DNA of 64,000 nucleotides from Agrocybe praecox (Eukaryota > Basidiomycota > Agaricomycetes > Agaricales > Agrocybaceae): NCBI GenBank assembly GCA_964017145.1, contig OZ024840.1, forward strand, positions 4,712,001-4,776,000, given 5' to 3'. Below are positions 23,481 to 35,289 of this stretch, one piece after another (the stretch's first letter is position 1; every line of letters starts with the position of its first letter). Under the pieces are notes generated by a model, which was given only the letters and a program-made list of their open reading frames with translations, was not told where the DNA came from and did no database searches. Made by a program: the position numbers and the translations under genes.

Positions 23481-26400
23481 TGGATATAGAGTAATGATCA
23501 TATATAACAAGAGACATTTGGATTCAAATATGAGACCTTCGGGATGTGTTGATGATGGACACGACATCGAGAGAGATTTATGGGAAAAGTTAGGCCTGCA
23601 ATAAGAGGAGGATCCATCAAAGGCACAGCAAAGAGTGGTAGGCGTCTGTGTGGCATCCGCATCATGAAATAAGCCATGTTGAAGCCGAATGGTTTGCAAA
23701 AAAGAAAACATAAAAACATAACAAAAAGTAGAGAGACGAGTTCCGAGAGATATGTAGGAAAAAATAAAGGCTCCAGCTAGTAAACGCACGAGGTAAGAGA
23801 AATTCAGAAGGAGCAAGAGGGTAGAATCTGAAAACTAAAAATACCAATTCGGTCCTTGAGAAAATAATAAGGTTTGTCCATATTTATTAAATTATTTATA
23901 TTTAACGACACTCAAATTTCAAATAATTTTCAAACCCAGTTCAACCGTTATTTTTGGAACACTCTTGGCTTGCTTATTTATTATCACTGCATCGCACATC
24001 GAGTATGCTTGGGTATGTTTTTCTATTCTTCTTTTTTTCAAGGGCGTACATTCTTAAAACACTTCTATTCTATAGGAACAGTTGCATAGCACACTGAGCA
24101 CACGTCCACCGTCAGATTTCGTCGGCCATGATCCAACAAATCACCGATAGTCCTTTCTCCTACCGCCACCGTCATGCATCCCAATTCTAGGGACATCGTA
24201 AACCAAGACGAGCGGATCCCACTGAGACTGCGAGGCTGCCGCTTAATCAATATTCGAAAATCTGGTTTTGAAATTATACTTGGTATCAACGAGTGGAGAA
24301 CGATTTAAATCTAAGAGAGACAATATGGCAACGGATATAGGCTGAAGGGTTCACGGGTTGAGGGGTGGGACGTCACGAAGTCCTCTTTCTCATCAGGCGT
24401 ATGTTTCTAGAATAAATTGCATCGCAATTGAGGGGCCCGGCTTACTCTCCACCAGTTGCGAAGAACCCATTCGTAGGCTTTCAGAGCTGTTTGAGCCCCA
24501 ACTCCTGCCTCCAATCCTACCTCGGCTTTCTCCAAGATAGCCCTGTTCGGGCTTGAATCTGCAGAACATATACAAACTTCAGGATCGGTGGTACCTTTCA
24601 AACGGGTGTGTCTTTGCGTTCATCACCTCAATTTAATCTTAACTCATTCTTTCATTTTTTGCTAGCGTAGCACTAGCACCAGTCGTCCTCGTACACTGTA
24701 GCTACACCACGACTCGGAGCTCAAACCTCTCGTTCCCATAAGTTTTTACTTGGTGCCTCGCCATCCTTGCGTTTACCTGAAACGGTTCTGCGACGGAATT
24801 GTTTTCAAGCACAACATGTTCCTTTGACAATTGAAACATATACCTTATCAACTTTCAGCAGGCGCATGCTGGATTGAATCTGCATCGGCGTCAATTTTCC
24901 TTGATACACCGGACGCATAATTGGGACATTGATGGCTGTCGTTCGTTTATCTATAGCTCAAATGTGCTTATTTTCTTTGTCCTTTTCTGCTTTCCCTCTC
25001 ATTAATTGAAACGTTTTTTTTCCGCGTGAATAGGCTGCAAGACGCTGTAGTCGTATGACTAACCTTTTTACCTCTGCACGGAGCCCTCTTGCTTCGGGAA
25101 CATGGTTTGTTTTCCTTCGTTTTCTTTCGCCTCTCCCTCTCGTTGCTGACGTCAACGTTTTCTTTTGTTTTTCTAGTTTCTCACATGAAGGGAAAATGTA
25201 CTAGGGCCTTGAATTTGGCCGTCCAGGCTAGCGCTGCACATACGAGACTTACTTCTTATGCCCGTTAAATGTAAAACGTCAAACCTCCACTTTGCATTCT
25301 AGTCGTCGATAGTGGCTGTGTTGTTCGTTTATTTATAGCTCGGTTGTATGTTTTCTGTTTTCTTCTCAAATACTAAAACGAACGGATTTTCTTTTTGAAA
25401 ATAAGGCAGCGTAGGCTTGGGAGTGGTCTCAACGGTTGGAATCTTTCGCAGAGCTCACTATCACGCTCGTGATAACCTCTGGAGTGTTCATGCTCTGGCA
25501 CTGGCTGCTCACTCGCAGGTCTTACCGCTGGTCATCTAGTCTCAAAAGTAGTTGGACGTTAAGGTTGAACTAGGAGCCCTCACAAACATGAGCTGCGTCC
25601 CCTTCTCCTGTTATATATACAGCTAGAGATTGGATGGCTGCAAGGGTGCATACTGGTCTGCGTGATTCCATAGCTGTTGGCCCGTTAGAATGGGATCAAG
25701 AAGCATTATGCTAATGATATTTTCAGGTTTCTCTTCCATCCCCCCTTCGATTACCTCTTATTAGGGCCAACTCAATAATCTCGTTGTCAATTCCTGCCCA
25801 TCAGAGACATAAGTCTATCCTCAATACTTCTGCCGTGCTCACTTGCCTGTTCTACTGAACAGGCCCGGCACATTGGAAGTATCCTGATTTAAGTTCGGGT
25901 ATTAGCCCGTTCATGCCTGCGCTGAGAATGGTCCCTTACACCCACCGTCGACGTCGATTAATGATTAAATCACGCTGTCGGTCAACCACACTACTCCAGT
26001 CCATCATTTACCAGATGAATTGAAGCCATTCACATACTCAGCCGCTCAACGAATCACATTTGACAACTCGTTCGTCCCACAATTCGTATTCTCGCTCTCC
26101 TTTTTTTTTGTTGTCTCATACCACTTCACATATTTCCTTATTCTTAGATGGGTCGAGATGTCCCAGAATGATCTATACTGTACTCGTTTTAATACCCCTC
26201 TTACCTATCCCGCCCCGCTCTTCTTTCTCCGGAACGTTGACTCAGAACAACTCAGACCCGCAACGGCATAGGCTCGCCACATTTCCCGCAAGGCCTAAAG
26301 GTGAACAGTATCTACTTAAGAGGCTTCCGTCGTGCTCTGCCACTCAAGCCTTTCTATCAACTGTTACGTCGCTATCTAAGTATGTAGCAGTCCATTTGTC

Positions 26401-27654
26401 GTTCTTTTCGATGCTATTTTATCTCTCCAGTCTCGGAACCAATGGTACGTCTTCCAATACCTTCCAATATTTTTTTCTTTTGGAAGTCGTGGCTGTGCCC
26501 AAGCTTTTTCTCGATTCTTGAGCGTCTATTGACGTATTCCATTTATTCACACATTTTCTCTTTTGTGATTGTCTGTTATCGAGTCATGTTTAATATACCT
26601 CTCGTGTTATATACATTTTTCTGTTGACTGGTGACTATGTCAAATATCCTGTGGAATTTACAGATTTTACTAATACGCATCACTATGCCGAAGCGGAGCG
26701 AGGCCTCATCTAGTTCCGGTTCATAATTCCATGAAAGGATGCAGGGCCCAGGCGAACACAAATGAAACTGAAACGGAGAGCATTACATCGTTTGTCAAGG
26801 TACACTGGACTGAAGGACAATAACTTTTGTCAGCCTATTCTTATTCGTAGTAAACACGCCAGAATACACGGCCTTTGGCCGCGTTACCTGTTCTGTTCGC
26901 TTCGGTTGAACACAAAGCCAGACGCACTATACCGCGCGCTCGCACTCCGCAGAATGACGTCCTTCATCTCCAAAAAAATACAAGATCTAAAAAGAATTTG
27001 TGCATTACTCAAGTCCATCTACTTACAGCCTCAGTATGTTAACCGCTACATTATATATTATAATATGCTAATTGTATAGTAATCAGGGAACGCATGCGTA
27101 AGATCATCAATGAGGGTTCTCGACTTCGCCAAGAACTTGCGCTATATATAAGTGTGAACGAAAGCCAGGATAGCATCTCCCTGTTTGTCCATTTCAACTC
27201 GCTGTTTGTATGCTCATTCCTCCTTGACTGCATCTGTATATGATATATAGACTCTGATGGACTCTATCTCCACACGTAGTACATAGCCAGATACCTACAT
27301 ATTACTTTTTGTATGTACGATCAAGTGGCGTATACAATCTGGATATTTGATGTAAAGCACTCTGATGGCTAGACTGGAATAGTTCAGTAGTTTGTTCTTA
27401 ACATAGGCCACCTATTTGACGCCTGCACTCGATATTCCCATTCTATGATAAACTGCACATGCCCCATGACTTGGCTATCATTGTGAGCGGGGGTGCGGAA
27501 TTAAAGGAAGCGAGCAATTATTTGGAAATTGGGGCACCATAATGGAATCCCTGGCCCTTATACTTTAACCGATGCATTACCTGAAGTAGTGATCGATGGT
27601 CGCTTTTAAACCTGGACGATATCCTTCCATCCTGTTTCTTTCCCCTTGCTTGTC
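23481..27654. other. Intergenic, 4.2 kb, no gene recognised
   Basis: There is no supported gene. A diverged direct repeat of about 100 bp links 24945-25045 with 25305-25410; both contain TCGTTTAT(C/T)TATAGCTC and then a TTTTCT-rich tract. A minus-strand fragment at 24590-24410 ('AILEKAEVGLEAGVGAQTA') looks protein-like but is isolated. Confidence 0.4.
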
Positions 27655-28418
27655 ATGCCGCCCTCAGCCCCTCTTTCCAAAGAAAAACCAGGATATGAGT
27701 GCAAGCGATGTTTCAGAAGTGAGTTTCAAGTAGGAGCGCAATTTCGACGCTGCTCAGGATGCTGTATCCCCCGTTATTGCGTGAATATCTTTCTTCTACA
27801 TATCTGTTAGAGTCCTTAACGCATATGGCTGATTAATAAAATTTCAGGGTAGGGAATGTCAGAAAGCAGATTGGACCTTCCACAAACAATTTTGCTTGCA
27901 TAGTCAAAGGGCTGCACAAAATCGACAACAATTACCTCCTCTTCCGCATGGTTTTCATCAAAAAAAGGCAGACACTCTCCTAAATAAATGGATTACAGTA
28001 CGTAGTTCGTAATTCTCGCGCTTTGATGCTGCAACTCACGATATCCAACCTCTTTCGTCTTTAGGATAATATGTCGATAATGCTAAGCATTGTTTATGCC
28101 CTAGCAGGTCCAAGTGCACAATGGCACACCCCGTCCCATCGTTTTGTCGGAATCAGTTTGGTTACCGACATTACACACCCAGCTAGGGGTAAAATGACTA
28201 TGAAATTCAGGATGGATAAGACAATCGTCGGGCCCTTCCAAGAAATACGGGAATATGTCCCTCACATTTCGGAGGAGACTATTATGTTGATAACAAGGCA
28301 CAAGGAATACGAAGAGTTACGCGGAAATGAACAAATGTACACTTTCTTGCTCTGCTCCTTGTTGGGCTCTGTTCAGTTAGTTCCATTTGTGCAGAAGAGG
28401 AGCAATCAGCTACCCTAG
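27655..28418 (+). CDS. Small MYND-type zinc-finger protein
   Basis: Exons 27655-27780, 27848-27997 and 28065-28418 join in phase 0 throughout to 209 residues. The N-terminus holds a complete MYND finger: C16-x2-C19, C33-x2-C36, C42-x3-C46, H54-x3-C58, with the usual 'RECQKADWTFHK' tail. The first intron interrupts the finger between YC and GREC. MYND domains bind two zinc ions and usually mediate protein-protein contacts, often in transcriptional regulators. The remaining 150 residues are not a SET domain and are unrecognised. Many agaric genomes carry families of such MYND proteins (general knowledge). Confidence 0.75.
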
Positions 28419-28533
28419 GTTTACTTAACGTCACTTCAGATTTGCTGCTGTACTCGTACACAATTTGTTCATATATATGCAAACATGTCTACGACATAGC
28501 GCGTGAAGAGTCGACCCCTCCGAAGAAGGGAAT

Positions 28534-28850
28534 TTAACTCATTGGGACAAAAGTGAGAATCGATAGGCGACATAACTTGTCAAGGTCACCAGTCTCCTTG
28601 ATTCCCCAAACCCCCATTCTCAACATCCAATCCATGTTTCTAGCCTGCTGTCCTTGAACACGGCGCTGAAGGTGACGGTTTTGTTGCTCTTCAGTTTCGT
28701 GTAACTTCATTTCAGGGTACCAACCATTCTCGCCTCGTGGAAAGAGCAATGGGTACTGAAGCTCTGAGGAGGTGTATATGCGCGGATGTAAATCACTAAT
28801 ATGACGCGAAGGGTTAGAACGAAGGCGGAGAACAACGTCTTCTCAGCCGG
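28534..28850 (-). pseudogene. Helitron replicase/helicase fragment (Helitron-like N-terminal domain)
   Basis: The minus strand reads 'DVVLRLRSNPSRHISDLHP', then 'SELQYPLLFPRGENGWYPE', then a Gln/Arg-rich segment. The ISDLHP..LQYPLLFP.GE.GW pattern is the hallmark of the Helitron helicase-like domain, the region before the rolling-circle Rep and Pif1-type helicase domains. Only about 100 residues remain; the Rep HUH motif and helicase are not seen nearby. It is therefore a relic of a rolling-circle transposon or a captured piece. Confidence 0.7.
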
Positions 28851-29466
28851 GGTTGTTGCAGGAGGGGAAGGCAACAACAATGCGTGCTCCAGCTATCCTC
28901 CACACATTTGTCGTTGTTACTGAGCTATGGATAGAGCAGATTACGAGCCCGATGAAGGAGTATTAAAAGTTATCTGAAGTCTAAGCAACATGGGCGAGCA
29001 GTAAAATAAAGCTCCCAGAGTCCTTGATACACTATGATCGACTGTAGCGGCAGATGCTCTGTTCTCATCCTGGGTACGGCTGGGCTGTGGACGCCGTCGT
29101 CATGAGAAGTCACGGAGATCTCACATTCGAGAGGTACGGCTCAGTGGACGATGATTTGTCTTCATTCTCTCGATATATCTCGGATCAGGGCTTGGTATCT
29201 CTGGCCTTGCGGCAGTTCTTTCCCATGGAAGTTCCAGAACGACGCCTGATATGCCATATGCGACACGATAAGTATGTATCCGGCTTGGGTGAAGATTAAC
29301 CGGCAGCACGTATAGTCCTGCCAGTCAAATGAACCAAAAACTACCGCTAGACAGAATAACAGAGTAGTAGTGCTAACTTCTCATGCGCACACTTGAGTTT
29401 GACCAATCATTCTGCCTCGTTATTTTCCGATCGTACTTGCATGTAAGCGCGCGGCTATTTAGTGAG
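28851..29466. other. Intergenic spacer
   Basis: Only short unsupported open frames occur between the Helitron relic and the MITE. Confidence 0.35.
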
Positions 29467-29474
29467 AATCTTCC

Positions 29475-30092
29475 AGGATCCCGGAAAGTACACTCAGATT
29501 CCTAGAGTGATTTTTGGATAAGAATCGCCCAATTATTTTTTTTGAAATTCCTGGTGCGAATTCGGATAAGATTGGTTAATTTTCGAAAAATTCCAGGTGG
29601 GTTATACATACCGGATAAAATCTGCCATATTGGCCAAGTTTGGATAAAAACTGATGATATTAGGAGTCGAAACACTGGCCCTCATCGAGCTTCATGATGA
29701 TACTTACTGAGCCACTCAAGATTGGGATTTCATAACAACGCTTTGCACCTAGCTACACTTGGAATGCAGGAAATCATGTATACGTCTGCCTAAAGTATAT
29801 TTCTGATATTTACATTAGAATGTATAAATACACGCGTTTTTCGTATGTACTTGGGTCGTATAAACGGGTAGCACGCCAGCTCAGAGACGCAGGGGCAAAA
29901 AAAATTGGAACAAAGCGAAATTTTCGAAAATTTGCGGATTTTTGGCGAGCCTGAGGTAAAATATGGATAAAAATTGAGTCTTGGGGAGCCTTACCCCGGA
30001 ATTCGGATAAGAATCGACGATTCTGGACCGGAAAAAAAACGCAAAATTTGGGCTATTTTTCCTGAGGGATCTGGGTGTACTTTCCGGGTCCT
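29475..30092. mobile_element. hAT-type MITE (618 bp) with 8-bp target-site duplication
   Basis: The ends are inverted repeats of about 30 bp. The left end starts AGGATCCCGGAAAGTACAC and the right end, reverse-complemented, starts AGGACCCGGAAAGTACACC. Flanks are AATCTTCC (29467-29474) and AATCTTCT (30093-30100), an 8-bp duplication with one mismatch, as made by hAT transposases. The interior is AT-rich, repeats a TTCGGATAAGAATCG-like word several times on both sides, and has no open frame, so the element is non-autonomous. Confidence 0.75.
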
Positions 30093-30614
30093 AATCTTCT
30101 CCGTAATGACGCCACATTGTCGTCTGATCATGTTGGACATCCAATCCAATCCATTCTAGCAGCTAGATGGGCGCTCAGTCGCACTCACGTGAAGATATAG
30201 ATATGTCACGTTCTAAATCTGGATGTGCGCCAAATTCCAATGCACTATATTTAGACGCGTGTGCGTTCTTGCCTTAAGAGAATTTCTCTATCTTTCCTCT
30301 TGCTCGTAGATGCTCGGCATAGTCTACGACATATTTAGTCATCTACTTCGATAGAAAATTTCGCTTTCTTACTTTCAAAATCTGCCATATCTTCACCTCT
30401 TCGTCCTGAACATCGAGATTCGAAGAGTATGCACCTACATACTTTCTTCTTATAATATGTGTTTGAAGATTTACAGTACCCTTCAAGCATACTCTCTCTC
30501 TATTCTCAAATCAGAAATGCAACTGGCATCCGCATTCTCAAATTTTCTCTGCCGCGCAACTATCAAAAGCGATCGACGTGCTTAAGCTATGTTTACCGTG
30601 GGCTCGATTTGAAG

Positions 30615-30969
30615 ATGGTGACAATTGCGACTGCGGTGGAGGCACAGGGTACAGCACAAGGTACAATCGATGGGGAAACAGTTATTATTAGGTACGAGTT
30701 CATGTTTTCTATGGTTTTGGGTCTCATTTCAATGTGTTGTACGCAGCTCTGGTCTCCACAGTTCCTCCAGCTGCAGCAACCCTCACATTACGGTGAGGGT
30801 CTTCGACTCAATAGGCCAGTATGCCGCGGGGGTCCATTTATTCGAAACCGATGCACCCACCTTTTGCCTCGCCACCAGCAATTCCAAGAAGTCCCAGTGG
30901 CAGAACACCGAAGTGAATAAGCAACTTTCGAACCTCGAAAATTGGGTCGGTCGCTGGTCAAGCGGGTAG
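30615..30969 (+). CDS. Small hypothetical protein (99 aa)
   Basis: Two exons (30615-30691, 30747-30969) flank a 55-bp intron (GTACGA..ACGCAG) and join in phase 2. The protein is Ser/Thr-rich with 'PHITVRVFDSIGQYAAG' and a Trp-rich C-terminus. There is no signal peptide, cysteine pattern or known domain. The splice fit supports it, but its length makes it uncertain. Confidence 0.4.
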
Positions 30970-31231
30970 GGAGGAATAGTACTCTAGGCCCTCTCGTCGT
31001 TATATTATCGAAGCACACATAATGTACTAAGAAAATATCATTTTATTGAGGGAAAAGCAATACATTTACAACTAAAATAGGTGCTAGCAATAAACCAACC
31101 CAAAAATGTGAGCGTACTCTGACTAAGTTCATCTAGAATTCCCGTCCTGTTCTATGGCATATCCGGGCCATAAAACCTAGCGTGTCTGTCATGATTACAC
31201 CTTTTGAAGATAGATCAGTGGCTAATAACTT

Positions 31232-33240
31232 TTAAACGAGTTGAGAAAAACATACCTGGGTGGGGTGTTTAGCGTCACCATAGCAGGCCAGTGTGCGGAT
31301 CGTGTCAGACAGGGTCTCGCCTTTGATGTGTCGGCCGTGACTTGAACAATTTATCCTGCACAACTTCATGGCAGCATCAAAAGAAGACCTGGTGCGCGTA
31401 GATAGGTTTCCGTGGTCCACGACCGCACTTTTCACACCATTCGGGCCCATCTTCCCCTTTGACCTTGCCATTCTTTCAAATATCGACTCGTGGTCGATTT
31501 TGAACTCTCCGAAACTAGGTCCGTTCTCCATCTTCTTCTTTAACAAATCCAAGCACGCTCTAGCATATTCTTCGGGGTCATTACCACCTTCTCCTCACGT
31601 TTGAATATCACGACCACACCATTTCTTGGTGAGCCACGCCAAACTAGGTTTCAGAGGGCATCCTCTAGGATGATGATATATGAGTGCCGTATCGATGCAT
31701 AGCGGATGGCAGGGCTTGAGAGCTTTAAGGTCGGATTCCAAGGAGTGCCCAAGAAGGATTGGAGTCGGTGGTGACACAGCACCAGTCGTAGAAAATGGGT
31801 TGGCAGCGGGAGGTAAAAGGAGATGAATAATGTGTGCTTGAACTTGGGCCAGAGTCGTCGTAACTGGTCCTAGTTGCTCAGCTGTTATTCCAGACCATCT
31901 ATGATACGTTAGAACGAATTACACATTGGATGTGTAGCCATACCTTGTGAGATAATCCGTGATAGGTTGCGAAGGCTTGAGAAGTTGGTTGTAGATGACT
32001 ATACCGGAGGCAAAGTCTATCGGACAGACTCGTGTCAGTTCTTTGTCATCCTCAGTCAGACACTAAGAAACCATGTTCACCATGCATCCAGTATGATATC
32101 GACGGCTTCATACCATTTCACAATCTATTGCGGAGACCTTTCTGTCTCCCTGCTCCTCATTCTCTGCAGGATTTTGGCGTTTCTAGCCATCCAGCCGGCT
32201 TCTCAAATACATCTGCCATGTACGAAGGTATCGGATAGTCGTTCTCAATCATCTGCTCGAGCGAGAGGAGGTACTTCGATGGATCAGATTTGTTGTTGAC
32301 GGCAAAATGGGTATTAATTGACGTACATTGCACTCTCTGCGTAAGTTTCCTCTTCTTCTCCTCACCGCTCACTGGTCCCGTAAAGAAGCTGCCGAGCACG
32401 CTGTGCATTCTCGTCTGGTCTCCCGGCGCGTGCTGGACAACCATGGCTAAACGTGCTCGCGATAAAGAGTATACTGGGGGCCATTGTTTCCGTGGTATCT
32501 AAAAACGCTGGCAACGGGAGCAGGGATATCGATATAGGCAGATTCGGGTTCGAGGTCGCTGATGTAGGTAATGGCGGTACTCTAGTGATAGCAATTCTGT
32601 AGTCAGTCCTGGCACGAGCAGAGCGACGATCTTTTGAATTTGGTTCGCATTCTGTACAATCAAGTCAGCTTTTCAGACCACGCCTAGGATTCCTCGCACA
32701 CGCACATCAATCCGAAGACAATTCGGCGGTGGCGCATCTGCGACGAGATGCAGAATCAAATCACGAACAAGTCAACAATTACACCCCAACTGAACCTGTA
32801 ATCCTCCTGCTCACATCAATCGCAATAGCATGGCTCTTAACAATTTCATGGTTCGAATATATAAAACCGTCGATTTGAGGATGTCTGGGTACAGAAATGG
32901 AAAGTTGAGATTAGCGACATGATGTACAATGATCAAATATGGTTCCAGCAGCTTTCCTGGCTCCGGAATGCGAACTCTGAGGCGCCGGCTGCAAATCAAA
33001 ACAGGAGAAAAATAGAAAAGGTCGAAGAAATACGTACTTCAGCTTTGCTCTCATTCTTTGAAGCCTTTTTCTTTTTGCGTTTCTCTACTTTGGTCCATTC
33101 TCCACCCTCTTCTTTTGCTGCTGTGGCGGTCGCGACTTGACCATTTTCTGTTTTCGATTTCTTGGTTGTTGGAAGGGAATCGTCAGTGGGGGTTATATCG
33201 CCTATTACCCGTTTCAGGCTTGCTTTTCCTTCATGGGTAG
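31232..33240 (-). pseudogene. REX1-type RNA exonuclease pseudogene (DEDDh family)
   Basis: The minus strand shows the REX1 order. A Lys-rich N-terminal exon ('EWTKVEKRKKKKASK', about 33200-33030) comes first, then 'MIENDYPIPSYMADVFEKP' (about 32240). The ExoI motif follows as 'AIDCEM', an intron, and 'CLTEDDKELTRVCPIDF' (about 32040). Next are 'SGITAEQLGPVTTTLAQV', 'LLGHSLESDLKAL' and 'CIDTALIYHHPRGCPLKP', then 'LLKKKMENGPSFGEFK'. REX1/RNH70 enzymes trim the 3' ends of nuclear RNAs (5S rRNA and tRNA precursors in yeast). Three lesions disable this copy: a frame change just after 'WLETPK' (about 32165), an in-frame TGA after 'GRDIQT' (about 31596), and an ExoIII motif reading NDPEEY where HDxxxD is expected. 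No good start exon was found. Confidence 0.8.
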
Positions 33241-33339
33241 GCCTTCAAGAGCAGAATCAAATGAAAGTTAAAGCAGAGAGCAAAGAACTCGGCTCTTACG
33301 CAGCGCGCGCGGCTAGATAAAACGTCAAGTAAATTTCGG

Positions 33340-33690
33340 AAATTTGAGGTAGTAATTGCCAGGAAACTTTGAATTCTGTTGATCAGAATTCAAATTCTGA
33401 GCCATTGAATTTAGATTCCGAGCCACAGATTTAGGTTCCGACATGTAATTTAAATTCGAAGCCGCGGAATTTGAATCGGATTTCAAATTCAAAAATCACT
33501 GCGGCTCGGAACGTTAAAAAAAGTTTGTCGGATTTAAATTCTGTGGCCAGGAATTTAAAAGGCTATCGGAACTTAAATTCTCTGAGGCATTTTAAATTTG
33601 GTCGTTTGGCAATGTGTCGGAATTCAAATTATCTGCCGTGTTTTAAATTCTGGCGCTTGAAATTGAAAAAATTCTGCTCCGAATTTTGAG
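33340..33690. repeat. AT-rich block of short palindromic words
   Basis: About a dozen copies of GAATT(T/C)AAATTC-like palindromic words, spaced 15-30 bp apart, alternate with CGGAA/GAGCC words. A smaller related block lies at 18815-18930. It is non-coding. Confidence 0.6.
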
Positions 33691-33881
33691 TGCCGACATC
33701 TAAATTGCGGTGAATAGGATTGAATATATGATAAAATATGGCCCTGCCGAATATCTTAATCTTGTATAGTACCAGTACAGTTGACAGTGCCGACCATCCG
33801 TGCAGAGCGCTGAGCGGCACTGATCACCGAGTTACCTTTGGTTTCCTAAATCTCTGCGTCCGACTTTCTGTCAAATTATAA

Positions 33882-34540
33882 AAAATTCGCACGTGAGTCC
33901 GTTATGAATCTCAGATTCGGAAAATAGAGGACTGATTCTCACTTCACGAAAATTTGGGCGAATTGAGTTATCTTTTATGTTCCTTTTATTTCCAATTGTT
34001 AAAATCCCCACTCAAGTTCATTCTGAATTTGGAAATTAGAGGTCCGATTTTCACTTCACGAAAATCTAAGCGAACCGAGTTATTTTTTATTTTCCAAATC
34101 TTAACAAACTGATTTTCCGATTGTCAAAATCCCCACGTGAGTCCATTCTGAATCTGGAAATCAGAGGTCCGATTCTCAATTCACGAAAATCTAAGCGAAC
34201 CGAATTATCTTTTATTTCTCAAATCTTAACAAACTGATTTTCCGATTGTCAAAATCCGCACGTGAGTCCATTCTGAATCTGGAAATCAGAGGTCTGATTC
34301 TCAATTCACGAAAATTTAAGCGAACCGAATTATCTTTCATTTCCCAAATCTTAACAAACCGATTCTCTGTCGCATCCGACTTTTTGTCAGATTGTTAAAA
34401 TCCCCACGCTAGCTCATTCTTAGTCCAGAAGTTTGAGGTCCGATTCCAAATCTTAATGAACCGATTTTCCTTCCATTTCCGATTGTCAAAATCCCCACGC
34501 TAGTCCATTCTCAATTTGCCAGAACTTTCTTTTGTTTCCT
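33882..34540. repeat. Satellite array, about 125-bp unit, six copies
   Basis: Units begin at 33882, 34001, 34126, 34251, 34397 and 34488 with AAAATCC(C/G)CACG(T/C)(G/T)AG-like starts. Spacings are 119, 125, 125, 146 and 91 bp, and the last unit is partial. Shared inner blocks are CATTCTGAATCTGGAAAT, AGAGGTCCGATT and TTCACGAAAATCTAAGCGAA. A single dispersed unit lies at about 16224-16330. Confidence 0.85.
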
Positions 34541-35280
34541 CTTCGTGAATCTCCGACCATGAAGGGCATCAAAATCGTGCCGAGTTGCATAGGATTCTTA
34601 AACTTGGAGATTTCGCCCGCCTACAATATAATTTCGGGGGATGTTGGAACCTTGGATTTTCTTGGATCCAACATGGGATCAAACGAGTGACGAAAATAGA
34701 TAATATGTAGGGAGACCCAAGGGAGACCACGCTATAAGTGTTTGAGATAAGATAAGATATCAATGTCGTAACAGTAAACCAATGTCTAAGACACATAATT
34801 TCAAGATGATCAAAGCGATTATACGTAAGAAAAGTCATAATAATTATGCAACGAACATGCAATGCCATTACCGTGAATTAATAGCACATGTTGATTACAT
34901 ATTTTTGCCAAAAGTATGTAGCATCAACCGACTAGATATTCTTTGCATAATTTTAATCTGTTTCGAGTCAGAAAATGTTATAATTATTTTGCCAACGTGG
35001 TACTTGGATGTTCTTTATGTGATGTTTTTGCATATTCCTTACATATTTTCTGTCTTATTTTGGCTGAGAAAATTGTCAAAAATCATTCACTTGCTGCATA
35101 ATTTTTAATTGCCAAGTAAAATTTGCGTAATTTCTGCGCCATTTTCTTGCATAATTTAGTGTCACATTTTTGAAACTCCGCTTGCATAGATAATACATGT
35201 TTTGCGCCAAATTATGTAAGAGTGCGCTGTCGTGTTTTTTGCCTTTTTGTTACATATTTTGAGCAAAAACACGTAACCCT
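34541..35280. other. AT-rich intergenic, no gene recognised
   Basis: Very AT-rich, with repeated TGCATAATTT-like words (34930-35210). The open frames here have no coding character. Confidence 0.4.
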
Positions 35281-35289
35281 GCGTCTAGT

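Noticed and set aside
23085..23816. 243-residue open frame on the minus strand as a membrane protein
   Set aside because: It crosses several GT..AG intron-like segments, and better protein-like frames overlap it in other phases. It looks like a chance opening.
26060..26521. 153-residue open frame on the plus strand
   Set aside because: Ser/Leu-rich T/C-biased composition, no domain, no splice partner and no conservation evidence.
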